A DNA stretch of 64,000 nucleotides, taken from contig CM065303.1 in the NCBI GenBank assembly GCA_032871835.1, positions 20,648,001 through 20,712,000 on the forward strand. Direction: 5' to 3'. The notes below the pieces were generated by a model. It had not been told where the DNA came from. It worked only from the letters and a program-made list of their open reading frames with translations, and did no database searches. Below are positions 1 to 12,200 of the stretch, piece by piece (positions within the stretch are counted from its first letter, which is position 1; every line of letters begins with the position of its first letter). This DNA is from Dipteronia dyeriana (Eukaryota; Streptophyta; Magnoliopsida; Sapindales; Sapindaceae). A program made the position numbers and the translations under genes.

Positions 1-442
1 GGCATTTGATAGAGTCCGATGAAAATCTAGATGATGACAACTTTGATCTACTTAATTGGTGGAAAGTTAATGGTTCAAAGTACAAGATTCTATCTCATAT
101 TGCAAGGGGTATCTTTGCCATTCCAGTGTCTACAGTGGCTTCTGAATCCGCGTTTAGTACTGGAGGCCGTGTTCTTGACTCATTTAAAAGTTCTTTGACT
201 CCAAAGATGGTGGAGATATTGATTTGTTTGCAAAATTGGTTGTGAGCTTCTCATATTTGTTTTGATGTTGCACCATCCACGGATGAGATGGAGTTTTATG
301 AAGCACTTGAAAAAGGTAAACTATTCATTTGTTTTCATATAATTATGTTTAATGTTTAATATTTATTCTTTAATAATATTTGTTTCCCATTTATGTAGAG
401 ATTGGAATGACCACTTTTTCAGATGATATGGTTGTAGATTGA
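1..442 (+). pseudogene. hAT transposase, C-terminal part (broken)
   Basis: This is the C-terminal end of a plant hAT-superfamily transposase of the RICESLEEPER/BED-zinc-finger type. The reading frame enters from outside the window. Around 60-245 it encodes the hAT dimerisation region, with the characteristic run FAIPVSTVASESAFSTGGR followed by LTPKMVEILICLQNWL. The frame is cut by TGA at 243-245, probably a TGG (Trp) codon originally. The same frame then continues (ASHICFDVAPSTDEMEFYEAL) to a probable intron at 316-398 (GT...AG). A short last exon reads IGMTTFSDDMVVD and stops at 440-442. Family assignment is secure. Loss of function is inferred from the in-frame stop. Confidence 0.85.
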
Positions 443-867
443 TATCATCTTTGATAAGGTGATTATTTTCCTTAATTTATTTCTTCATATACTTTTCTTT
501 TGTTCACCTTACATGGATTTAATATAAGAAAAAAAATGTTTTGACAGTTTTTTTTTTTTTGTTCTTTTTTATCAATAGGAAACAACACTAATGGGAAAAT
601 AAAAAATGCTTGTAAGTGGTTTAAGGACAAATGTTTGGACCAAGCTCATGAGAAATTGAATATTGTGTTATTTTTTTGTACTTTTTATTTGTGTTTGACT
701 GTTTATGGATTAAAGTACATTTCAGTTTATTTTATCTTAAGTTATTGATGCATACGAGATGCTTGTTTTATTTGAAGATAATATTATTAGTATTGATATT
801 GAATGGAATCTTTAACATTTTCACTTAGTTGTATGTAATTGATTATTTTTTAGTCGTAATTGGTTAT

Positions 868-992
868 TGGGTTGGGTTGGGTTGGGTTGGGTTGGGTTGA
901 AAAATAATGTTGGGTTGGGTTGGGTTGGGTTGAATTTTTCTAACCCGAATATTGACCAGGTTGAAAAAATTTCAACCCAACCCAACCTAACC
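868..992. repeat. GGGTT/AACCC inverted pentanucleotide repeats
   Basis: There are two blocks of GGGTT repeats (about 868-899 and 911-931) and one block of AACCC repeats (about 975-990). The blocks are complementary and could form a hairpin of roughly 120 nt. The unit resembles but is not the plant telomere repeat (TTTAGGG), so this is not read as telomeric DNA. Confidence 0.8.
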
Positions 993-1011
993 TGAAAACG
1001 CCCACCCATAG

Positions 1012-3675
1012 ATAGACTAGTAAAAAGTGGACCTTTAAGCGAATTAAATGTTGGCACCTTACCTGTCTGCGAATCTTATCTGAAAGGTAAGATGACTAAG
1101 AGACCTTTTACTGGAAAAATGGCTTAAAGCAAAAGAACTGCTAGAGCCTATACATACAGATGTCTATGGACTGATGAATGTTAAAGATAGGTATGGTTAT
1201 GATTATTTTGTTACCTTTATAGATGATTGCTCAAGATACAGATATGTCTACCTAATACAACGAAAGTCGGAAACATTTGAAAAGTTTAAAAAATTCCGAG
1301 TTGAAGTTTAGAATCAATTAGATAGGACTATCAAGTCACTACGATCAGATCGTAGGGGTGAGTACCTTAACCAGGAGTTTGAAGACTTCATGGTCGAACA
1401 TGGGATAGTTTCCTAACTCACAGCTCCCAGTACACCTCAGCAAAATGGTGTAGCGAGGTGGAGAAATAGAACCCTAATGGAAATGGTAAGATCTATGATT
1501 AGTTTCTCATAATTACCAAATTCCTTCTAGGGATATGCGTTACAAACAGCGACATTCATTTTAAATGTAGTGCCATCCAAATATGTTCCTAGAACTCCCC
1601 TAGAGTTGTGGAATGGTCATAAAGCTAGTTTGTGACATTTCCGCATATGGGAGTGTCCAACACATGTGCTGAAGAACAGAAGTGGAAAGCTAGACTCCAA
1701 GTCTATTTTCTGCATGTTTATAGAATACTCCAAGGAGATCAGAGCTGGACACTTCTATAGTCCCAAAGACAACAAAGTATTTGTATCGACAAATGCAACA
1801 TTTTTTTAGGACAATTATATTAGTGACCATAAACCTCGTTCTAAGATTGTATTGAATGAGTTGGAGCCTGGTGAGAATAGTGTTTCATTAACAAGAGTTG
1901 TTGATCCATAAACATCTGAGAGCCAGATGGTTCATGATCATGATACACTACCATCTAGACGTAGTGAGAGGGTTGTAAGACAACCTGAACGCTATTTAGG
2001 TATAAGTAAGGGACAATGTGTTGTCTCTACTGATAATGTGGATGATCCATTGACATTTAAGAATGCAATGGAAGATCGTGATAACGAGGAATGGCTTAAA
2101 GCCATGAATATCGAGATGGAGTCCATGTACTCTAACTCAGTCTTGAATCTTGTAGACTTACCGGATGGGGTAAAAAGAAAGAAAGGAGTATACGGGAAGG
2201 TAGAGACCTTCAAAGCAATACTAGTGGCTAAAGGTTATACCCTGAAAGAGAGGGTCGATTATGAAGAGACCTTCTCGCCAGTAGCCATGTTTAAGTCTAT
2301 TAGGATTCTCTTATCCATTGCTGCCTATTTAGATTGTGAAATTTGGAAAATGGACATCAAGACTGCATTCTTGAATGGAAATCTTAACGAGAGCATCTAT
2401 ATGATACAACCAGAGGGATTCATGTCTCCAGATCAAGAGCAAAAGGTTTGCAAATCAAGACTGCATTCTTGAATGGCAATCTTGACGAGAGCATCTATAT
2501 GATGCAACCAGAGAGATTCATGTCTCCAGATCAAGAGCAAAAGGTTTGTAAGCTGCAAAGGTCCATTTATGGTCTTATGCAAGTATCTAGATATTGGAAC
2601 ATCAGGTTTGATAAAGTGATCAAAACCTATGGCTTCGAGCTGAACGTCGATGAGCCTTATGTCTACAAGCGCATCATTGACAAGAAAGTAATTTTCTTGG
2701 TCCTATACGTGGATGATATCCTACTCGTTGGGAATGATATGGGAGTGTTTTCTGATGTAAAATGCTGGCTGGCTAGCCAATTCCAAATGAAAGATTTGGG
2801 AGAAGCGAGTTATGTTCTAGGGATCATAAGAACAAACTCATAGCACTGTCTCAAGCATCGTATATGGATAAGATTCTTGTGTGATTTTTGATGCAGAACT
2901 CCAAGAAAGGTAATCTACCTTCCAGACATGGAGTTCATTTGTCTAAGGAATATTGTCCTAAGACACCTCAAGAAGTTGAGGATATGAGACGTGTACCCTA
3001 TGCATCGGTAGTAAGTAGTCTCATGTATGTTGTGTTATGCACGAGACCGGACATCTGCTATAGGGTGGGAGTAGTCAACAAATACCAGTCCAACCCAGGA
3101 TTGGATCATTGGGTTGGAGTCAAGACTATTCTCAAGTATCTTCAAAGAATGGGAAACTATATGCTAGTGCATTCCAGAAATGATTTGATCCCGTTAGGAT
3201 ACAAAGATTTTGATTTTCAGTCAGATAAGGATTCTAGAAAATCCACGTCTGAATCAATATTCACTTTAGGTGGTGGAGCCCTTATGTGGAGAAGTATCAA
3301 TCAATCTTGTATTGTTGACTCCACCATGGAAGCCGCATATGTGGCCACTTGTGAAGCAGCTAAAGAGACTGTTTGGCTCCGTAATTTCTTCAGTGATCGG
3401 GAAGTTGTTCCAGATTTGGATAAGCCCATCACACTTTATGTGATAACAATGTTGTTGTGGCTAATTCCAAAGAACCAAAAAGCCATAAGAGAGGAAAGCA
3501 TATAGAGAGAAAGTATCGTCTCATTAGAGAGATAGTGCAGAGAGGAGATGTGATCGTCACCAAGATAGGCTCACAAGACAATCATGTTGATCCATTTATA
3601 AAGACCTTACCGACTAAAGTGTTTTCGGGTCACCTAGATGGTCTGGGGTTACGAGACATGCCTCACATGCTTTAG
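1012..3675 (+). pseudogene. copia polyprotein remnant (IN-RT-RNase H)
   Basis: Recognisable segments in order are: GAG-pre-integrase at 1012-1105 (LPVCESYLKGKM-type region); integrase from 1150, including HTDVYG, VTFIDDCSRYRYVY and TPQQNGVA (about 1155-1470); reverse transcriptase at 1960-2840 with AFLNGNL and the catalytic YVDDILL near 2706; and RNase H at 2890-3675, ending HLDGLGLRDMPHML. Multiple in-frame stops interrupt integrase. The Glu expected after TPQQNGVA is gone (the sequence reads ARWRNRT), so the DDE triad is incomplete. RT is split by a 98-bp duplication, and two further frame changes lie near 2840-2888 and 3457-3505. The gene cannot make a working polyprotein. Confidence 0.9.
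2356..2551 (+). repeat. 98-bp tandem duplication inside copia RT
   Basis: Two adjacent copies of a 98-bp segment start with ATCAAGACTGCATTCTTGAA at 2356 and 2454. They differ at only a few positions (for example AACGAG versus GACGAG). Both encode the AFLNGNL...YM.QPE.FMSPDQEQKVCK part of reverse transcriptase. Because 98 is not a multiple of three, the second copy shifts the reading frame. Confidence 0.9.
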
Positions 3676-3676
3676 T

Positions 3677-3689
3677 GCAAGTGGGTGAC
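3677..3689 (+). promoter_or_regulatory. polypurine tract of the copia element
   Basis: The purine-rich GCAAGTGGGTGAC lies immediately upstream of the LTR start TGTTGGGAT. That is the position expected for the plus-strand primer site. It is shorter and less pure than an ideal tract. Confidence 0.6.
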
Positions 3690-5576
3690 TGTTGGGATTT
3701 ATGCCCTAAAGATGTAACTTGTAAATGGATCTATGAAATAAATAAAAGGAAAATTTCAATTCATTCTTGTTGTGTTGTTTATTTTATAACTTATGCATAT
3801 TAACATCCTGGATTACCAGATGTAATCTCGAACTGTATATATGAGTGTTATATACGGAAGGATACAATAAGAGACGTGCAATCTAAAGAGTCCATAGATA
3901 GAAAATAAAGTTGGGTACTTTATTCGTGGTTAATCTATAGTTGCGGTTCATTCCGTAATGTACGGTGATTCTATCTTGAATCATTCATATGAAATATGAT
4001 AATGGAGGCACCTTGTATGATGTGATCATATGGCCATGATCTATATGAATCTCTCACTAAGATCTATTTACCGATGAGATTCATATATATCAACTAATGA
4101 TGGTTATATATGGGTGATCTTAATCTTGTGTGTCTTATCAACTCCTTCAGGTTAGATCGTGGTCTTTGATATACCATGGGTGAGGTCGGATGCATTTCCT
4201 GATCAATATACTCCGTAAGTTGTGATTGTGGTTGGATTGTGGCTAGGAATGTTTGTTCACAATAGTGGAATCCACTCCATCTTATGAGAAGTAGATGGTA
4301 GTTCTCTTAAGTGTTGTTTAATGGCTTGGACAATATGAGTGCTCTCCTAATTTCGTGAGGAAATAGGATTTATTGTCCATTAGAGAATCAACAGTACTTA
4401 AATGATATATGTAATTAGAGGGGTATAACGGACATTATGACCCAGCTCTAATTATGAACTATTGTAGAGGATCACATCATATGTAATAGCTATATCTTAT
4501 ATCGATGGACAACGAGTTGTATCAGTCTGTGTAAAAGTGTTTGCAATTTAAAGAGTGCAGCTTCGGGTTTTTAGTGGAATAACACCGGAGTTAATAATCA
4601 AGGAATATTAACTAAAGAGTTTAATTAATGATTCCGAAGATTATTGGAGCTTAAAATATTGTGGGTCCATTAGGTCCCTTTGCTAGCCTGATCGATTTAG
4701 GTAACAAGAGTTACGGTTAATTAATTGGATTGTCCAATTAATTGTGTTACGAAAGTGACACGTATTTATTCGAGAAATTAATTGAATAATGAGATTAGGT
4801 GATTAAATATATTAAATAATGAGATTATTTAATTATGTTATTAATCATTAAATTGAGGATTTTTATTGATATTTGTTTTTGAATAAAGTAATATAATATG
4901 ATTTTTTTTTAATTTAAATACTTTAAATTCAAAATAGATGGTATCTTTTAATAATTATAACATAAAGATTTTATTTTAAATCAAAAGATACCATGAGGTT
5001 TTTAAAAGAAGAAATATATATCTGATATATATTCTTTGAAAACCGAACAAAACAAGATATCAATTAAAAAGAAAAAAAAAATTATATATATATATATTCT
5101 TTAAAAGAAAAAGACAATTAGAAAAAACAAGGATTTGTATATGATACAAATTGGTACATATAAAAAGATAAAATAATAATAATAATGATGATTTTATTTT
5201 AATTTTTGAGAACTAGAATGGTTCTAAGTTTTTCATCTTGAGAAGAAGAGTTTCTTCAAGTATTTTCTATATATCATCCATTCAAGTTCATGAGATCGTG
5301 ACGTGTCCACACGCAGTTACCAGTCCCGAGAGATAGCGAGAAAGATCGAGTGGTTTAGACAAGAGCACATTGTCAAGTGTAGGAGCATCCAAACCTTGGT
5401 AGGATTGGTTCAGACTAGGAGTATTACAAGAAGTGAATGAGCCTCCAAACGTTGGTAAAGTTGTAAGATTTTCTTCATCTTCTTTATATCGATTACAATT
5501 TCATATATATACGTATATTTTATTATTATAATAATTTTATATGTATAAGTTCTGAAAAAGAGTTATGATCCCAAGA
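3690..5576 (+). repeat. 3' LTR of the copia element (~1.9 kb)
   Basis: The LTR begins TGTTGGGATTTATGCCCTAA, a start common in long-LTR plant copia elements. It runs through AT-rich sequence without any gene. The proposed end at 5576 (ATCCCAAGA) mirrors the start with one mismatch. The segment at 5230-5480 resembles the transcribed leader part of such LTRs. The right boundary is uncertain by tens of bases. Confidence 0.65.
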
Positions 5577-5636
5577 TCACTGGTCCCAGATCGTTTCCGA
5601 TCTGTATTAAAAATTTTAAAACCTACTTTCACTATT

Positions 5637-6440
5637 CGACCTTCTAGGCGGCTAGCCGGCTAGTCGCCAACTAGCACCGCCTAGGCAGCATCCTACGGCC
5701 GATAAATCGGCTTAATCAGTTATAATAATAAAAAATTGTTAAACGCTGTTTTGTTTTGCTCTTTTACTTGAAGACTGAAGTGTTGAACACTTGAACCAAT
5801 AAACCCAATTTCCCAATTCGAACCAGACTTCTCAATTGAAACCAATCACCAGACCTCTACCAAAACAGAGCAGACACCGCGATAGACCTCGTCGCCAACT
5901 CACTCCGTCTTGCCGCCGCAGCTGCAGTTTTTCGGTCATCCTAGCCAATCACCTGTTGTTTGTTTGTTCGCTTTGCTCAAACTGTTTTTCTTTATACTTT
6001 GTCTTGCGTTGTAGAATTTTTGCCATTATTCCTCTTTCTCAATAAACTTAAACCATTTAAAAAAAAAAGATGAGTGATGAGTTGTAAAGAGATATGGAGA
6101 AAGAGGGAGTCTGGAGAATGAAGATTGATCAAGATTTGAGAAGAAGAGTGATAAAAGTAAAATTAAAAAGTAATAATTGAAAAAACACAAAGTCAGAAGG
6201 TAAGTGGCTCTGTGATGGTGATTGGTGAGATGATGGGATGGTAAAGTGATAATGGTGGCTTGTAATGTGTGCCATGGCACCAAAACCAAAATAAAATAAA
6301 AATAGAAAATAGAAAAGCTATCGGAAGAAAAGAAAATTAAGGACAAAAATTAAAAGTTGTCACATAGGCGCTGCCTAGTCAGTGCCCATACGGTATAGGC
6401 GATAGTCGTCGTTCTACCGTATGACTAGCGTCTAACATAT
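5637..6440. mobile_element. possible non-autonomous hAT-like element
   Basis: Both ends are rich in short GC-rich words built on CTAGGCG/GCCTAG (5637-5705 and, in reverse orientation, 6361-6435), set in otherwise AT-rich DNA. This is the usual look of subterminal repeats in plant hAT derivatives. The interior has no transposase; around 5860-5940 it holds a CG-rich stretch and then AG-rich sequence. No clean terminal repeat or target duplication was found, so the limits and family are tentative. Confidence 0.4.
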
Positions 6441-6554
6441 ACTAAAACACTACCTATTAGTGTTACGATGGGTGTTTATAGTAATATTTTAATTTTAATT
6501 TTTAGATACGGGTATACTTATAAATATGGGTATACTTATGATATTTATGGGTGT

Positions 6555-7281
6555 TGTTATATATATATATATATATATATTATTAAATGTATACGTCACT
6601 GACAAATAAGATAGCCTCCCAAGAAGATTACCAGATAAACATCTAGGCTGACATCTGAAAAACGCCATCGGTGATATCACCCAGACACGAGAACCCGAGT
6701 AAGGTCGAATACAAATACTCGGCACATTCAGCTTTACTCGGGACACCATGTGAAGCCCAAGTAAAGAAGTTGTCGAGAAATATGTGATCCACATAAGTAA
6801 ATGAGCCCAAATAAGTCCTAAACGGACTGTGCAACTAGAATCCCATAAAGATTCCGACTCGATCCACAAGATCCCAGAAACATGAAAGAAGTCAAAGATG
6901 ACTTCAACAAACAACCATTTCCAATTAAACACTATCACCGCACATTATATATAACAAGGATTAGGGTTCTATGTACATATAAATAGACCAATAATCTCAC
7001 TGTAAAACAACAAGAACACACAGAATATAGAACAAAGAAACCACCAAGAAAGCGAGGCAAGAGAGATCGAGAACTGTAATTTATCATTCAATAGTGGATT
7101 TGGCTTGGTTGTGCATTCAACCACTCGTGGATGTTTCTCCAATCAACGGAGTTTTACCAAGTATACTCGTGTCATAACAATATCAATTGCATTCTCATTC
7201 TCTTTCTCTTTCTCATTTAACAGGTCATAATCGAATCTAGCGTTGTTAACTTCCTTGACCATCAAGAAATAGACGTCAACA
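6555..7281 (+). repeat. 5' LTR of the Tat-like element
   Basis: The LTR starts TGTTATATATA (with an expanded TA run at about 6558-6580) and ends GACGTCAACA. A TATA-like box (ATATAAATAG) lies near 6978, so transcription probably starts around 7005-7010. The block CGTGGATGTTTC...GTTTTACCA at 7126-7171 falls in the inferred leader. Compared with the 3' LTR it lacks a segment of about 165 bases near 6808. Confidence 0.9.
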
Positions 7282-8920
7282 ATGTCTGGTGTCGGAAGCA
7301 AGAACAGTTCTAGGAATGTTCAAAAGTCACCAGATAATGCTCACAGAGAGGGGATCACTCAGGATCCCGTAACAACTATCGGGAACCAGCCAGGATCCTT
7401 GGCTGTCATCCAGCGAATCCTTCCGACCTGTGAGGACATAAACGCATCATTTTAGGGAGGCACTACAGCAATTATTGGTAGATGCGACGAAGGAAGGAAT
7501 AGACCTGTTGGCTATAAGAGAGACGAATCCTCCGAACCAATGATCCCCGTAAAATCAGTCACCTATCAGGCTTCTATCGGTTATAGTTGGACCAGAACCA
7601 GACGCGTTAGTAGCTGTTAGGAATTTAGATCCTACTAATCAGACTGGGGTACGTCACACAACCAGGACAAGGATCTTGAGATGCCCACAGAATGGCCTCA
7701 CCAAAAACGAAGCCACGGCCAAGCGGGGCATGATAGGCACTATAAACATGATCGATAGAGTGATCGGTCATCATCATCAGAAAACAGTGACCGTCTTCTT
7801 CATAAATGCCATTGAGGAACTATACGCTTACCGGGATTGGCTCGTGAAAACCGGAGGCAATTTGAAGATAGGAGGCAGGTCGAAAAGGAACTGGATACAG
7901 GTTTGACGGTCACCCAACAGTTCAACCATTAAGGAGAGCCGGTGGGCGATAGAGATATTGTGATACGGAGCCTGACCCGAGAAGTCGAGAATAACAGACA
8001 TCAAATGGACGTGTTGATTAGGCGTTATGGAAACAATGAGTTGTCTGACAACGATTTCTGACAACCCTTTCACTAGAGAAATTCTGCAAACGCCATTCCC
8101 GGAGAGATTCAGGATACCGCATGTGGAACAATTCAAAAAGGATACAGATCTCAATGAGCATGTCAGACGGTATAAGAGTGCCATGGCACAGTATGCCCAT
8201 AACGATCCTTTGTTGTGCCTTAACTTTCCACAGACTCTTGGGGATATAGGCTCAAGGTGGTTTGGGAGATTGCCTCCGACAAGTGTTGGGAGTTTTAACG
8301 AGTTGAGCATAAGTTTTTCAAGACAATTCCTTGGGAATGTACACAGGAAAAAATTGGTCACGTACCTCTCTCAACTAAAACAAGGAAATGATGAGTCGTT
8401 AAAAAGTATCTGGGAAGATTCGGCCAGGCAGTCTCAGAAATCGGCAGTGCAAATGACGAAGCAATAATCGTTGCGTTCATAAACAACCTACAGAACGGGC
8501 GGTTGTTTTTTGATTTAAGGAAAGCTCGTCTAACTAGATATACATACATGATGGACATGGTAGGAGGATATGCATTGGCTGAAGAAGAAGAGTTGGCAAC
8601 AAGAGGTTGTTATATGCATTGGGGGGACCCGGGCAAAAAGATTCTGAGTCAAAAAACCATAAAGAGAAACAAAAAGGAAATTGCAAAGAAGAAAGAAGCT
8701 AAGATGGGGGAAACTGATGGAGGACAACATACCTGACCAAGGAAAAATTTCAAGGAACGTACACGAACTACAACCCGCTTCGGAAAAGGCAGGACGAGAT
8801 CCTGGCAATATTATAATAAAAGAATCTAGTGAAAGAGCCACGCCGGCATTTGTAATTTACCAGACGAGACACGACCAAGTATTACAGATTCCACAAAGAA
8901 AGCGGGCATCAGACCTCTAA
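7282..8920 (+). pseudogene. Tat-like gag remnant
   Basis: An ATG follows the LTR at 7282 and opens MSGVGSKNSSRNVQ, but the frame soon breaks. The best preserved part, at 8027-8467, is a retrotransposon gag domain (NPFTREILQTPFPERFRIP...FNELSISFSRQFLGN). It continues in another frame at 8503-8736 (LRKARLTRYTYMMDMVGGY). Several stops and frameshifts separate the pieces. The gag protein would form the particle that carries the element RNA; this copy cannot. No convincing primer binding site was identified between the LTR and this ATG. Confidence 0.8.
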
Positions 8921-9229
8921 ATGTTACTAGCTCAGGGATCACATAGAAACCCTTACCTGAGAAGAGCACTTGCAAGATATTATTCTGAAGAAAGATAAGA
9001 AGAAAGAAACATGGGCTGAAACCAAGTCTAGAGGACATAGTTCAGATCGGAACATAAAGGCCAATCTCGAGGCAAGTGGAGCCATACAAACCATCTTTGG
9101 AGGACCGTCAACTAGAAAAAGTAACCGAGAGCAGACTTAGGAAACTCAAGAAGCTATTGAAGCAAGGCAAAATTTCAATGTTAATTCTATTGAGCCTGAT
9201 CCAAAGATAGTAAAGGAAGGATGAGACCC

Positions 9230-12200
9230 GATAGTGTTTACTGAAGCCGATTCGCATGGGGTCGACGTTCGACCAAATGATGCTCTTGTCATAAACGCCT
9301 GAATTGGCCATAGGAAAGTTTGGAGGATACTAGTGGACAACGGTAGCTTAGCAAACATCTTTAGTGTAGTTGTTTATGATCAATTGAGATTGGATCAAAA
9401 AGACTTGCAACCTTGTCATACCCTGCTCAAAGGATTTGGAGGAGTCAAAGTTAGGTCTCTAGGAACGGCGAAACTACCCGTGAAAATCGGAGTGGCACCT
9501 TGCCAGAAAACGGTGTTACTCGACTTTGTAGTAGTAGACATGGAGAACTGGCCTTACAATGCCCTACTAGATCGACCTTTCCAGAACAAGACAAAGGCAA
9601 TAACAACTACTTATGCCCTGATGATCAAATTCCTGACTGAATTTGGGGGTATGAACGATCAAGGGTTCACAGGAAATGGCCAGAAGAGCTAATCTCTTCA
9701 TTTACAAAGACAAAAATAACAGTGAACACCATGTATGTACTCTGACTCAACCTGATTAGACTAAGCAAGGAGAATCATTGATGTTCGAGTTTGACCCAAG
9801 TGAAAAACCCGAGACATCAAAGAATAAGCCAACAAAGGAAGTAGTTTTAAAGGAAGACGAACCAGAAAAGAAGGTCACAATCGGAGCAAATTTAGAAGAA
9901 AAGGTCAAGACAAATCTTATCAATTTGCTCAGAGAATACAAAGACGTATTTGCATGGAGTCATAAAGACATGATGGGGACAGACACGCGAGTGATTTCAC
10001 ATCACTTGGATTCAAGTGTAAAACCTGTAATTCCAAAAAGAAGGTCTTTTAACCTCGAGAGGAGTAGGGCAATCAAATAAGAGGTAGAGAAATTGCTCAT
10101 TGTAGGATCAATCAGAGAAATCAATTGTCCACAGTAGGTAGCGAATGTGGTGTTAGTCCAGAAGAAAAATGGTTAATAGAGAATGTGCGTGGATTTCATA
10201 GATTTGAACAAAGTCTTCCCAAAAGATAGTTTTCCACTTCCCAGAATAGACTAGTTGGTCGATGCTACATCAGGTCATGAACTGCTCAGTTTTATGGATG
10301 CCTATTCAGGATACAACCAAATCCGTATGAACAAAGCAGATGAAGATAAAACGGCGTTCACAACCGACTAGGGTCTATACTGCTACACAGTGATGCCCTT
10401 TGGGCTAAAAAATGTTGGGGCCACATATCAAATACTAGTCAACAGAATTTTCGCTCGCCAAATAGGAAGAAACATGGAAGTCTACATTGACGACATGTTA
10501 ACCAAAAGTATCACGGTAGCCAACCATACTTCGGACTTGCGCGAAACATTTGTTGTCCTAAGAAGGTATCAGATAAAGCTAAATATGAGCAAGTGTTTAT
10601 TCGGAGTCCCTTCGAGAAATTCCTCGGTTTATAAGTTCACCAGAGAGGGATTAAAGTAAATCTCGAGAAGATTAAAACCCTCCAAGGAATGATTTCTCCG
10701 AGAACTTTTAAAGAGGTACAACGTTTGACGGGATGCCTAGCTTCCCTCGGCAGATTCATTTCGAAGGCCACAAATAGATGTGCCCTATTTTTCAAAATAA
10801 TCAAAACAGGGAATGGACTTGAATGGAATGTAGAATGTGAACAGGCACTTAGGAAGATAAAAGAATACTTATGACAGGCACCCATCCTCTCGAAACCAAA
10901 GGAAGGAGAAGTACTTTATTTGTACTTATCCCTTACAGAATTAGCAGTAAGCTCGGTACTAGTCTGAATAGAGGACGAAATACAAAGGTCAGTATACTAT
11001 ACCAGCAAGGCTCTTCTTCCGGCTGAAACCAAATATTCTCAGGCAGAAAAGATGGCTTTAGCATTAGTTTCAGTAGTAAGGAAATTGAGGCTATATTTTC
11101 AGGCACATGCAATCAGGGTTTTCACCGACTGCCCGATTAAGCAAATCCTGTAGAAACCTGAGATTTCAGGGAGATCAACCAAATAAGAAATCGAGCTGAG
11201 TGAATTCGATATTAAATATGTGCCCAGTATATCATTCAAAAGCCAAGTAGTGACGGATTTTGTAGCAGACTTCACAGAGCCCGATCTGGAGGCAAAACGA
11301 ATGTTGAGCAGAAGCTTTTCGTGGAAATTATATGTTGACGGCTCCTCGAACACTCATGGCAGCGGGGCAAGGATAGTGGTATGCACCCAAAAAGAAAATG
11401 ACGTTGAATGTACCATGAGATTCAACCTCAAAGTAATAAAAAAATCAAGCAGAATAAGAGGCACTGTTGGCAGGGTTTAGAGTTTGCATCGCACTCGAAG
11501 CAGATGAGGTCGAGATATTCAGCGACTCACAGTTAGTCGTCAACCAAATCCTAGACAAATATCAGGCTAGGGAAGAAAATATGATGGCTTACTTGGGCAT
11601 AGAAAAACAACTCCTCCAACGGTTCAAAGAATATAGGATTATCCAGATCCCTCATGAAGAAAATGAAAAAGTAGATGCTTTGTCCAAGCTAGCATCAGCA
11701 ACAATCACAATCAGACCAAAAAATATCCTTGTCGCAAATCTTCTCAGGCCAAGTATAGCTGAGCCAACAAACTTTAAAATTTTAGAAATTGGAACACTGC
11801 CAGACGGTTGGATGACTCAGCTAAGAAGGTATTTGGAAGAGGATGTACTCCTAGAAGACCCCTTGGAGGCAAAACGCGTCAGGTACAGGTCAACTAGGTA
11901 TACTATGATTGGAGGAGAACTATACAAAAGAGGATTCTCCCGAACACGCCAAATGTGTGTATCAGAGGAGGACACATATCAGATACTAAAGGAAATCCAT
12001 AGGGGTGTATGTGGAAATCATACATAAGGTAAAAGATTGGCAAACAAAGTACTCAAGCAAGGTTTTTATTGGCCTTCTTTGTTCGTTGATACCCAACATT
12101 GTTAGGAAAAATACAACACTTGATAAAGGATTTCCAACGACATTCGGCACCCCCCTGAGTACCTCAGAAGTCTCACGTCCCCATGGTCATTTGCCGCATA

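Larger units (their letters stand above)
1..1011 (+). mobile_element. hAT element, 3' portion with GGGTT-rich subterminal region
   Basis: The transposase remnant is followed by about 400 bases of AT-rich 3' noncoding DNA with no gene (443-860). Then come tandem GGGTT pentamers (about 868-932) and the complementary AACCC pentamers (about 973-990), which can fold together. Such subterminal repeats are typical of plant hAT ends. The end is placed near 1011 because recognisable copia coding sequence resumes immediately after it. The exact terminus and 8-bp target duplication cannot be confirmed, as the left end lies outside the window. Confidence 0.6.
1012..5576 (+). mobile_element. Ty1/copia retrotransposon, 5' part missing
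   Basis: The element reads in copia order: GAG-pre-integrase, integrase core, reverse transcriptase, RNase H, polypurine tract, 3' LTR. It begins abruptly inside the GAG-pre-integrase region next to the hAT terminus. The simplest reading is that the hAT inserted into this element and that its 5' LTR and gag lie left of the window. The 3' LTR starts TGTTGGGAT at 3690, just after the purine-rich GCAAGTGGGTGAC. The LTR end is placed at 5576 because ATCCCAAGA there is a near-perfect inverted match of the LTR start. No target duplication can be tested. Confidence 0.75.

Noticed and set aside
868..935. Interstitial telomere
   Set aside because: The repeat is GGGTT, not TTTAGGG, and it pairs with AACCC in the hAT subterminal region.
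3690..5576. A complete copia element with two LTRs in the window
   Set aside because: Only one LTR is present; no second copy of TGTTGGGATTTATGCCC was found upstream.
6441..6554. Whether 6441-6554 plus 18353-18488 is a MITE split by the Tat-like element
   Set aside because: GGGTGT/GGGTA words on both sides hint at symmetry, but no clear terminal repeats or duplication could be established.
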